From Paratractidigestivibacter sp963605405 (GTDB lineage: Bacteria > Actinomycetota > Coriobacteriia > Coriobacteriales > Atopobiaceae): 56,951 nt of DNA. A program made the translations under genes and the position numbers. How positions within the stretch are numbered: position 1 is the first letter of the stretch; every line of letters begins with the position of its first letter. The notes beneath the pieces were generated by a model. It was not told the DNA's origin, did not search any database, and saw nothing but the letters and a program-made list of their open reading frames with translations. The stretch covers positions 1-56,951 of the forward strand of contig CAVCUP010000018.1 in the NCBI GenBank assembly GCA_963605405.1, given 5' to 3'. Positions 8,619 to 16,900 of this stretch are shown one piece after another.

Positions 8619-10886
8619 ATGGGCAAGGGCAAAAGAGCGCTCGCGAAGCGTCATATCGAGGGAATCGGAGAGGGCAGCCTGGTGGGCACCCTCTCCCGTC
8701 TTCTGCAGCTCACGAGCGACGTCGTCCTCATATTCGACGGCGAGGGGCGCGTGCTTCTGGCCAACGGGGAGGCTGCGGTCGCGCTGGACGCCGGCGAGAC
8801 GGACGTGGCTGGCCTTATGGTGCAGGATATCTTCCCCGACCTCGATTCGACGGGGGCCGCGGGCATGGGGGCGCCGCGGCCGGTCGAGAGCCTGCCGTTT
8901 CCTCTCGACGGCTCTTCCGCCTCGGCGAGCATGCGGACCATGGCGGGCGAGCTGCGCTTCTTCAGCGTCCGCTGCGAGCCGGTCCAGGCGCCCGGCGAGA
9001 CGTACCTGCTCGTTGCCCACCCGGCTCGGGCCGCGCATGCCGACGACCGCGAGAGTTACCGCACGATCGAGGACCTCAAGCGCGCGAACAAACGCCTCTC
9101 GGGGGCCTTCAACATCGTGCTCGATACCCTCGACGCCCCGGACGTGGGCGAGCTCTTCTCGCGGATTCTGGAGCGGCTGTACGAGACGCTCGAGGCGGAC
9201 GGCACGGTGGTCTACGTGGCCGGTGCCGACGGCCTGCACCTGCGCGGCGCGGCCGGCTCAATCGACGTCTCGCGCGTGCCGAGGTTCATGCAGTTCGGGC
9301 GCACGGTGGAGAGCCAGGCGACAAGGGCGGGCCGAGCGGTGCGCCTGCGCGTGCTCGCGCCCACGGGCGACGCCCTGCGCGCCGGCAAGCTCGCCTATCG
9401 CGAGGTCATCGACGAGGACACCCGCGAGGTCATCCGCGTGATGGCCAAGCTCCTGCCGCCCTTCACGAGCTTCATCGCGGTCCCTGTGTGGTTCGACGGC
9501 CAGGTCATCTCCATCATCGAGGTCGGCTGGAAGCGGCAGTACCCCATCAGCAAGGACGACGCGCGCCTGCTCGACTCGGTCTCCCACTACCTCGCGGTCC
9601 AGCTTGCGGGCGCCTTCGCGGCGATGCAGGCGCAGCGCTCAGCACGCCTCGAGGAGATGTACGCGGACCTGCGCGAGGAGCTTCTCGGCATCGACGAGGA
9701 CAAGGACCCCCATGACGTGATCGTCGCCGCCCTGGCCCGGGCCGCCGAGGACCTCGACGCCGCCTTCGTGGAGGTCGCGGCCGTTGACGGCGAGGCGGGC
9801 TCGATTACGGCGCCGCTGCCGCTCACGGGCACGCGCGAGCTCCCCTGCGACGTGGACGCCATCTGCGAGGGGCACTCCATCGACGGCGTGGCGGTGGCGC
9901 CGCTTGCCCCGGGCGACCCCACGCGCGAGGCGCTGCGCGAGCTCGGCGAGCCGTGCGAGGCGCTGCTCGTGGACGGCGGCCTCGAGGCGGGGCGCAGGCG
10001 CGTCTGTCTCCTGCTGCGCCCTGACGGCGCGGAGCCCTTCGACGAGTCCGAGCAGTCCTTCTTGGCGCGCCTCGTGTCGTGCGCCCGCGACGTGATCCGC
10101 GGCGAGCAGAGCCGTCTCGAGAACCGTCACATCTCCCAAGCCCTGCAGTCGGGAATGAGAAACGAGCTCCAGCACGTCGAGGGCATCAGCGCCCAGGGCG
10201 TCTATTCCTCGGCCACGGCCACGGCCTTCGTGGGCGGCGACTTCTACGACCTGATTCGCCTGCCGGGGCGGCGCGCGTGCGTGATCATGGGTGACGTCTC
10301 GGGCAAGGGCGTCGAGGCCGCGTCCGTCTCGGCGGCGGTCAAGACGGCGCTCGGCGCCTACGCGTGGGAGGGGCTCGCGCCCGCCCGGATGGTGCGCTCG
10401 CTCAACGAGTTCCTCCTCGGGTTCTCGCGCCTCGAGACCTTCGCGACGCTCTTCGTGGGCATCGTCGATTTGGCGGGGGCGACCATCACGTACTGCTCCG
10501 CAGGGCATCCGCCCGCGCTCCTCGTCCGCGCTGACGCCCAGGAAATGAGCCTTCTCGATGTGCAGTCCGGCGTCGTCGGGGCCTTCCACGACATCGCCTA
10601 CAAGGACGGCGTGGCCGAGATATCCGAGGGCGACGTGCTGCTTCTGTATACGGACGGCACCACGGAGGCGAGAGACCCCTCCGGCGCCTTCTTCGGTGAG
10701 CAGGGGCTGCGCGATATGGTCATGCGCGAGTGCGGGCCGGGTAAGCCCTACGAGGGCTTTCTCGGGCGGCTTCTCTCCACTGTGGAGGAGTTCACGGGAC
10801 ATGAGCTCGAGGACGACGTGGCCATGGTCTGCCTTCGGTTCGACGCGTTGGGCGAGGAAGGGGGCGCGGCCGGGCCGGAGGTATAG
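8619..10886 (+). CDS. SpoIIE/RsbU-type PP2C serine phosphatase with PAS-like and GAF domains
   Basis: This 755-residue cytoplasmic sensor phosphatase likely dephosphorylates a STAS-domain antagonist. Residues about 20-130 resemble a PAS sensor (SDVVLIFDGEGRVLLANGEAA). A helical linker is followed by a GAF-like domain (about 165-340), a second sensor-like region, and a C-terminal PP2C domain from about residue 515. Metal-binding motifs are GGDFYD (near 539), MGDVSGKG (near 557) and YTDGTTEARD (near 677). No membrane segment is seen. The ATG at 8619 was chosen for the GAAGGGA site 8 bases upstream; a GTG at 8577 lacks one. The gene ends 5 bases before the STAS/kinase fusion gene, its likely substrate. 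Confidence 0.9.
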   Translation: MGKGKRALAKRHIEGIGEGSLVGTLSRLLQLTSDVVLIFDGEGRVLLANGEAAVALDAGETDVAGLMVQDIFPDLDSTGAAGMGAPRPVESLPFPLDGSSASASMRTMAGELRFFSVRCEPVQAPGETYLLVAHPARAAHADDRESYRTIEDLKRANKRLSGAFNIVLDTLDAPDVGELFSRILERLYETLEADGTVVYVAGADGLHLRGAAGSIDVSRVPRFMQFGRTVESQATRAGRAVRLRVLAPTGDALRAGKLAYREVIDEDTREVIRVMAKLLPPFTSFIAVPVWFDGQVISIIEVGWKRQYPISKDDARLLDSVSHYLAVQLAGAFAAMQAQRSARLEEMYADLREELLGIDEDKDPHDVIVAALARAAEDLDAAFVEVAAVDGEAGSITAPLPLTGTRELPCDVDAICEGHSIDGVAVAPLAPGDPTREALRELGEPCEALLVDGGLEAGRRRVCLLLRPDGAEPFDESEQSFLARLVSCARDVIRGEQSRLENRHISQALQSGMRNELQHVEGISAQGVYSSATATAFVGGDFYDLIRLPGRRACVIMGDVSGKGVEAASVSAAVKTALGAYAWEGLAPARMVRSLNEFLLGFSRLETFATLFVGIVDLAGATITYCSAGHPPALLVRADAQEMSLLDVQSGVVGAFHDIAYKDGVAEISEGDVLLLYTDGTTEARDPSGAFFGEQGLRDMVMRECGPGKPYEGFLGRLLSTVEEFTGHELEDDVAMVCLRFDALGEEGGAAGPEV

Positions 10887-10891
10887 CCTCA

Positions 10892-11677
10892 ATGAATTGT
10901 GGGCAAGCTGTGGACATGGCTGGGAACTCGAACATAGCGCAGGTAAGCATCGAGGGCGACCTCGACGTGAAGACGGTGCCCGAGGTGCGCCGATGGGTCG
11001 ACGGGCTCATCGACTCCGGGTGCCGTCGCATTGTGCTCAACATGGCCAACGCGGAGTACGCTGATTCCGCGGGCTTCGGCCTCATACTCCAGGAGACGCG
11101 CCGCATGCGCGAGGTCGGGGGGCTGCTCTCCCTCGCCAACGTGTCTGAGCGGGTATACCGGGCGCTCAACGTCATGCGCATGGTGGACCTGGTGCCGATC
11201 TCTCGTCTTGGCTCTTCCAAAGAAGTGCCCGACCTGCCCGCAGCGGCACTGCCCGAGTGGAGAACGACCTTCCGCGTGGACGCGGCTAGGCTCGAGGCGG
11301 CGCGCAGGCGCATGGAGGGGCTTCTCGGCGATTTGCCGCTCTCGGAGAACGACGTGTTCGACCTGAATCTCGCGTCGGGCGAGGCCGTGGGCAATGCGGT
11401 GGACCATACCGACGAGGGCGGCGTGCTCGTGACGGTGGCCGCCTACGCGGACCGCGTGGTCGTGGACGTGGCGGACTGCGGCCAGGGCTTCGTGGCCCCG
11501 GCGGCCGGGGGCGAGGACGACCCGTGTGCGGAGCGCGGGCGCGGCATCAAGCTCATGCGCCTTCTTGCCGATTCGGTGACGATAAGCCCGAAGTCGACCG
11601 GGGAGGGCACCGTGGTTCGCCTCGTCAAGATGTTCCCGGAGGCGCTCGCGCGGGTCGGGACGGCAAAGGAATCCTGA
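10892..11677 (+). CDS. Fusion of STAS anti-sigma-factor antagonist and RsbW/SpoIIAB-like ATPase
   Basis: The 261-residue protein joins two halves of a partner switch that are usually separate. Residues 12-110 form a SpoIIAA-like STAS domain; the phosphorylatable serine of the family corresponds to Ser59 in YADSAGFGLIL. Residues 125-255 form a GHKL ATPase like SpoIIAB/RsbW, with N-box E164-AVGN168, G1 box DCGQGF (195-200) and G2 box RGRGIKLM (215-222). The upstream SpoIIE-type phosphatase, 5 bases away, would reverse Ser59 phosphorylation. The target is unknown and no sigma factor gene is adjacent. GGAGG lies 10 bases before the ATG. Assignment of domains is firm; the regulatory output is inference. 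Confidence 0.88.
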   Translation: MNCGQAVDMAGNSNIAQVSIEGDLDVKTVPEVRRWVDGLIDSGCRRIVLNMANAEYADSAGFGLILQETRRMREVGGLLSLANVSERVYRALNVMRMVDLVPISRLGSSKEVPDLPAAALPEWRTTFRVDAARLEAARRRMEGLLGDLPLSENDVFDLNLASGEAVGNAVDHTDEGGVLVTVAAYADRVVVDVADCGQGFVAPAAGGEDDPCAERGRGIKLMRLLADSVTISPKSTGEGTVVRLVKMFPEALARVGTAKES

Positions 11678-12016
11678 CCATTCCCTCATTTCTGCCACGG
11701 GTCGATTTTTGGGGCTCGATTATGAAGCGCACTAGGGGTGCGGGTGCGCCGCCGCGCGACAACAAGCTGGAAGCATGAGGAAGACCGGGCTTCTTGCTCA
11801 TCATATAGGCTCCCTGAGTGAGCGCACGATTGCTTGACTGCCCTGCCTGTAATCGTAGTGAGACTTGGATGGGAAAGTCTACAGACTATATGCAGGTCCT
11901 TTTAATTCAGGAGACGGCTCGGCGAGTGACAGGATGGGAATTGGGGCGGCGCCGGGCTGCCGACCGTTCGGATCGGCTGCCGAGGATAATGCGGGCAGAT
12001 TTTTTCAAAATTCTGC
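11678..12016. other. Intergenic stretch before tRNA-Gly
   Basis: No supported gene. An imperfect dyad GCCGACCG-TTCGGATCGGC lies near 11959-11978, and the last 20 bases are A+T-rich (ATTTTTTCAAAATTC) directly before the tRNA promoter. Confidence 0.4.
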
Positions 12017-12045
12017 TTGCGCTATTTGGCTGAGGCGCGTATAGT
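12017..12045 (+). promoter_or_regulatory. Promoter of tRNA-Gly
   Basis: TTGCGC (12017-12022) and TATAGT (12040-12045) are 17 bases apart; TTACTTCTCGCG follows, as at the tRNA-Leu promoter. Confidence 0.78.
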
Positions 12046-12060
12046 TACTTCTCGCGTCAA

Positions 12061-12136
12061 GCGGGCTTAGCGCAGTTGGTAGCGCGCAACCTTGCCAAGG
12101 TTGAGGTCGCGGGTTCGAACCCCGTAGCCCGCTCCA
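12061..12136 (+). tRNA. tRNA-Gly (anticodon GCC)
   Basis: Acceptor arms GCGGGCT and AGCCCGC pair, followed by T and an encoded CCA (12134-12136). The anticodon stem CAACC/GGTTG encloses TTGCCAA, giving GCC. The T arm CGGG-TTCGAAC-CCCG is intact. Confidence 0.96.
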
Positions 12137-12147
12137 TAAAATTTAGG

Positions 12148-12176
12148 CGGTCGACTTCGGTCGGCCGTTTTTTATT
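12148..12176 (+). terminator. Terminator of tRNA-Gly
   Basis: CGGTCGAC, a TTCG loop and GTCGGCCG form an 8-bp stem with one G-T pair, followed by six T bases. Confidence 0.88.
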
Positions 12177-12271
12177 GTCGAGGTTCCTTGGGTGCCGGTC
12201 GCGCGCGGGCGCTTCTTTACAGATTTGCTTGGATGGACTGGGTGACGCTTGACTGCCGGCTTTCGCCAGGC

Positions 12272-12544
12272 GTTGCGAAAAAGAGGGCAACGACAATTCC
12301 CGACGTCTTTGCGTTGTGTAAAACAGGGCTGCGGCAATGGCAAGAGGCGCGAGGTTGCGTAAATGAGGGTGATGGCAGCGGTCGCGGCACAAAACCCTGC
12401 CATCACCCCTGCTTACGCAACATAACGGTGCTTTTTTCTGCCATCACCCCTTATTACGCAACAGACGAACGGTCCTCGTTGCCATCACCCCGTTTTACAC
12501 AACGCGGGCGATCATGCTTCCGTCATGACCTTTCTTTCCGTGAC
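12272..12544. repeat. Array A: 41-bp-period repeat array with a central dyad
   Basis: Six 24-bp units occur at a fixed 41-base period. Three units in minus orientation start at 12272, 12313 and 12354; three in plus orientation start at 12398, 12439 and 12480; a decayed seventh (15 of 24 matches) starts at 12521. The plus-orientation unit reads TGCCATCACCCC, then four variable bases, then TACGCAAC or TACACAAC. The 17-base spacers are all different. Orientation flips about a point near 12388. Several units can fold, for example GTTGC with GCAAC in the 12272 unit and CGTTG with CAACG in the 12480 unit. No gene in this interval is credible and I recognise no known repeat family. Confidence 0.8.
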
Positions 12545-12701
12545 GCCCATGACCTTTAGATTGCCGTTGCCCCTGCAGCCCTGACGTCTTCTGTCCGCGC
12601 TTCCTGAGCGTGATAGTGTGCCGATTGCCTATTCAGCGCGCGGTTTCGCAGCGCCTTAACTTGGGCCGTCCCGGCTCCTGTTGGCCCCCGTCCAAAACTC
12701 C

Positions 12702-12746
12702 GCGCGGCCGGAGTGTTGTATCGGGCCGCGCGGCCTCTTTGCGTGA
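12702..12746. other. GC-rich inverted repeat, orphan terminator-like
   Basis: CCGCGCGGCC near 12702 and GGCCGCGCGGCC near 12724 are complementary and are followed by TCTTTG on the plus strand. There is no plus-strand gene upstream within 560 bases, so this may be an orphan terminator. Nothing else is seen between array A and 12775. Confidence 0.4.
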
Positions 12747-12775
12747 AGGGGCATCGAGTGCAGCGCCTTGCTATA

Positions 12776-12813
12776 AAGAAACGGCCGGGAGGGGACTCGC
12801 CCCGCCCGGCCGC
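12776..12813 (-). terminator. Terminator of the 12835-13245 membrane protein gene
   Basis: On the minus strand, CGGCCGGG and CCCGGCCG(T) form a stem around a GC-rich loop, followed by TTTCTTTATAG. It lies 22 bases after the stop codon. Confidence 0.75.
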
Positions 12814-12834
12814 TCGCTTGACTTGAAGGGTCCT

Positions 12835-13245
12835 TTACCTGCGATCCTCGACTTCCTTGCGGACCTTGGCGTCGAAGATGGCTGCCGCGGCGTCGATAAG
12901 CGCTGTGATGCCGCTGGCCACGGCCGTGGGCACGTTGCCGTCGATTGCGCAGGCGGCCACGGCCGCGATGCCGAGGACGACGCCGAGCACGCAGACGACG
13001 CCGTGCTTGCCGAGCGCGCTCGGGCGGTTGGCGCCGCGGATACCCATGACGGAGGCGGCGACGGAGAGGATGCCGAGAAGCACGGCGGCCGCGAGCTCGA
13101 GGTAGGGGCCCGTCTCGCCGAGGCCCTGGCCCTCAACTGACTGCGCGCCGCCGAGCCCGGCCATCACGCCGAGAACAATGACGCAAACGGAAAAGACGAA
13201 CTGGATAAGGCTCAAGATCTTGAGCACTTTGCGATTGCTGGACAT
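12835..13245 (-). CDS. Small four-span membrane protein of unknown function
   Basis: This 136-residue protein has about four hydrophobic segments (residues 9-30, 47-68, 80-101 and 104-125), a basic N-terminus (MSSNRKVLKI) and a charged C-terminus (FDAKVRKEVEDRR). I do not recognise a named family; similar short hypothetical membrane proteins are frequent in Coriobacteriia. Codon use is strongly G/C-ending like its neighbours, and a terminator follows, so the gene is credible. It is transcribed alone, opposite to the large surface protein gene, with a 712-base divergent gap between them. Confidence 0.75.
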   Translation of the reverse strand: MSSNRKVLKILSLIQFVFSVCVIVLGVMAGLGGAQSVEGQGLGETGPYLELAAAVLLGILSVAASVMGIRGANRPSALGKHGVVCVLGVVLGIAAVAACAIDGNVPTAVASGITALIDAAAAIFDAKVRKEVEDRR

Positions 13246-13957
13246 GCGCGCTCGCTTTCTGTTGGGGTTCCCTTAAGGCAGCAGTATACCCACGCCCGGC
13301 GTCGCCGGTTTTTTCGCCTTCGTTCGCGTCATGCCTAAGCGCGTGTTTGGGGAACGCTGGCACGGCCACAGGTGCGTGGGCATCGAGGCATGGAGCCGTG
13401 GCGTTGTGAGGCGCGTAAATGGCTGTCTCTTGGTGCGGCTTGACGACGCGAGCGAACCGGTGTGCATCCAAAGTTCGAGTTTGCGGCAAGAATTCGATGG
13501 ATAGGACTAATTGAAGGGCTTCAATTGAGCCTCAAGCGCTTCTATGCGGCTAGATTTGGCATTGCTGATGCGCGGTGGCTTGGTTGCTTGCCGCAAAGTC
13601 GGCTTTTAGTTGCAAACGGACGGCGAGGCTGATGGCATAAAGAGGCGCTTCGACCTCTCATGCGAGGTTAGCGGCGCGTTTCTTGCCGGCACAAGGGGCT
13701 GAGTCGGGCATGCGTGGCCGCGCCTACCTGTTAGACTGTCCAACATCTGAATACATTGAGGGCACGGTTCGAACAGCTGCTACGCCTAGTAGAGAAAAAA
13801 GGATTCCGGTTCGACTCCGGATCAGTTGAATGACTGTGTTCACAGCTCGCCTGCGGGCGGCGCGTATGCGCCGGCTTCGTGGGTGAGAATGGCGGGTGCG
13901 CAGCCCGCCGATCCTGCCTGCCCTCCCGAGCCCCTATGGGGGAGGAGGAACAGGTAC
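13246..13957. other. 712-base non-coding gap with inverted repeats
   Basis: No credible coding region. The stretch is less G/C-rich than its neighbours. It contains CCGGCGTCGCCGG followed by six T bases near 13296-13314 (orphan plus-strand terminator-like site), an 11-bp inverted repeat TTTGCGGCAAG (13480-13490) and CTTGCCGCAAA (13587-13597) enclosing a palindrome AATTGAAG-GG-CTTCAATT (13509-13526), and near 13790-13815 a sequence that folds like an isolated tRNA T arm (TCCGG-TTCGACT-CCGGA). It must also carry the promoter of the surface protein gene, which I could not assign. Confidence 0.5.
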
Positions 13958-16900
13958 ATGAGAGTAAACAAACCGCTGGCAGAGCGATTGCTCGCGTTGT
14001 TGCTTGCCGGGGCCACGGCGTTCTCATCGGTGCCGACGGCGGCGCTGGCCGAGGCTGTCGAGGATGCGGCGGCGCAATCGTCTGCCGCGCAGGACGCCGG
14101 CGAGTACGGCTCGGCGGGCGATGCGCTCGAGGGCGCAGCCCTCGACGTCGATGCTGCCGAGGGTGACGTCGCGGAGAAGGACGCCGCGGGCAGCAACGCC
14201 GGCGCCGCCGATCAGGCCGGCGCCGAGAGCTTCGGCGAGGACGGCCAGGTAAGCGGCCAGTCAAAGCAGGATGAGCCTGCCTCGGGCAACGCCTCGTCCG
14301 AGGACGATCGGGATCAGGCCGGCGACGCGGGCATCTCCGCGAATTCCGCCGACCAGGCGTCCTCCGGCCAGGCGGGGGAGGATGCCATAGCGCTAACGCC
14401 CGACGCCGCTGCCACGACCCTTACGTCCAACGCGAAGGTCTATATCCAGTCCACCAAGGACTCCGCCTACAGCAGCTCCGTCAAGTCCGGCTCCCTTAAG
14501 GTCGGCGAGACCATCTACGCCAACGTGTTCGACGGGACATCCTCTTACTCGCTGAAGAGCGTGCCCAACCCCGGGACCTGGACCTACACCTGGCTGGCCG
14601 GCACCATCGCCTCTTCCTCGAACATCTCCGACTACACCGAGGAAGTGGGCTACGAGCAGGCGCTGACCATCACCGCGGACATGGCCGGCAAGTATCTCAT
14701 CTGCAAGGTCACCGCCGACGGCGCCGATCGCTGCGGCCCGTCCGTGACCTACGGCTCCGGCATCAACGCTAACTACATCCCCGGCCCGGTGCTCGGCGAG
14801 GGCCAGGCCGAGCTCTACAGCGTCAAGCTCGACAACTCCGCCCCGAGCGTGGGCGACACCCTCACGGCGACGGCCTACACCGACTACAGCACGCCCGCCG
14901 GCGACGACGTCGACGTGACCTACACCTGGTCCTACGCCAGCTCGCGCTACGACACGTACACGACCATCGAGGGCGCGACGGGCAGGACCTTCACCGTCAC
15001 CGATGCGTATAAGGGCAGCTACCTCAAGGTCACGGCCTCGGCCGGCGCGAACAAGAAGTATGTCACGACCACTTCGGCGGTTCTTGCCGAGGGCGCCGTC
15101 ACGCTCACGGGCGTCGAACTCGCCGCTAGCTCCACCGAGGTGGGGGCCACGCTCACCGCGAAGGCCTACTCCGGCTCGAGCCACAGCCCGACCTACGTGG
15201 ACAACGCCAAGGTCACCTACACCTGGAAGAAGTATAAGGGCGCCTCCGAGCCCAGCTCCTACACGACGTGGGAGACCATCGAGGGGGCGAGCGGCCCCAG
15301 CCTCACCGTGACCAACGACCTCGAGGGCTATTACGTCACCGTCGTCGCCAACGCCGGCGATAACGACGTCAAGTTCGGCGACTACTATTCCGGCTACGGC
15401 GTCGGCCCCTTCAAGCTCGCCGGCGCGGTCGATATCCACTCGGCCATTCTTGCCCCTGCGGGCTCGACCTCGGGCAGCTACGTGTACACGGTTGACGATA
15501 CGGTCCAGGCGCTCGCCAAGGAGAAGGACGCCTCGGCCTACATCGACGCCTCCAAGCTGACCTACCAGTGGCAGGTGTCCGACGCCAAGGACGGCACATA
15601 CGCCGACATTGACGGCGCGACCCAGAGCACGCTTTCGCTCGCCGCCTACCAGGGCAAGTTCGTCAAGTGCGTGGTCTCTTCCGCCATCGGCTCGAGCACC
15701 TACACGACGCGCGCCACCAACGTCATCGCCGCCTCGGGTTCCGTCAACGTGACCAAGGTCGCGCTCGATGTGAGCTCCAAGGCCGAGGCCGGCAAGAAGA
15801 TCACCGCGACCGCAACCGCCTCCGGCGCCGACGTGACCGGGAGCGAGAAGGTCTCCTGGTCCTGGTACTGGGGCGATTCCGGGAGCACCTGCACCAACAA
15901 GATCGAGGGCGCGGAGGGCAACACGTTCACGCCCGACGCCGCCACCTACGCCGGCAAGTACATCCAGGCCCGCGCGGACGGCGGTTTCGGCGAGGAGAAG
16001 TCCAACGCCGTCGCCGTGGTCGAGGCCGGCTCCGTCGAGCTCTACGGCGTGAGCGTCCAGGGCGCGCAGAGCTCCGGCGCCGTCCAGGCGGGGGCGACCC
16101 TCACCGCCAGGGCGACCAAGGGCAACAGCTACACCTCTGTGGACGCGACCGACACCGTCCACTACCGGTGGCAGTACGCAACGACCAAGACGACCGTCGA
16201 CGCGAGCTTCGCCGACATCCCCGGCGCCGCGGACAGCGCGACCTATGTGGTCAGCGACGCGATGGTCGGCGCCTACATCCGCGTGATCGCCACGAGCGAG
16301 AACTCCGTAAAGAGCACGCAGGCCAAGAGCTATTACGGCGGCGCCACGAGCGTCGACCCCGTGGGCCCCGTCACGAAGGCCGGCCAGTACACGCTGGCGA
16401 GCGTCGCCCCCGCCGAGGCCACCACGGACACGCTCAACGTGGGCACGACGCTCACGCCGAAGGTGAAGATTCCCGGCTCGAGCAGCTGGTCGACCTCCGA
16501 TGTGCCGAGCGACGCAAAGCTCACCCTCACGTGGTACACGAGTGCCGACGGCAAGGCGTGGGAAGTCCTTACCGATGGCGTCGACGCCAAGTCGGGCGCC
16601 CTGACCCTGACCGATTCTCTCGCCGGCAAGTACCTCAAGGTCGAGGCGAGCGCGCTTGACAACACGGTGAGCTGGACCTCCGCCGCCGCCGTTGGGGCCG
16701 CCGATGCCTATGACCTGCTGCGCGTTACCGTATCGCCGCAGATTAACAGCACGACGACCACGCTCGTCACGGGCGACACCGTGGCCGCCGCGGCGCAGGC
16801 CAAGCGCGTGGACGGCTCCTCAACGAACGGCATCGACGTCACCAGTAAGGTGGCCTTCGCCTGGTACGCCGTCGACGCCGAGGGCAACGACGCCCTACTC

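Noticed and set aside
10558..11064. Frame spanning the end of the phosphatase and start of the STAS fusion gene
   Set aside because: It overlaps both real genes out of frame and is Arg/Ser/Ala shadow sequence.
12272..12544. CRISPR array
   Set aside because: Spacing is regular and spacers are unique, but repeats are degenerate, spacers are only 17 bases, orientation flips in the middle and no cas genes are present.
12188..12559. Plus-strand open frame of 123 codons across array A
   Set aside because: It runs through the repeat array, shows no family resemblance or ribosome site, and its codon pattern does not match neighbours.
13770..13830. Truncated tRNA or attachment site
   Set aside because: Only a T-arm-like hairpin is visible; no acceptor stem, anticodon arm or CCA can be assembled, and no integrase gene is near.
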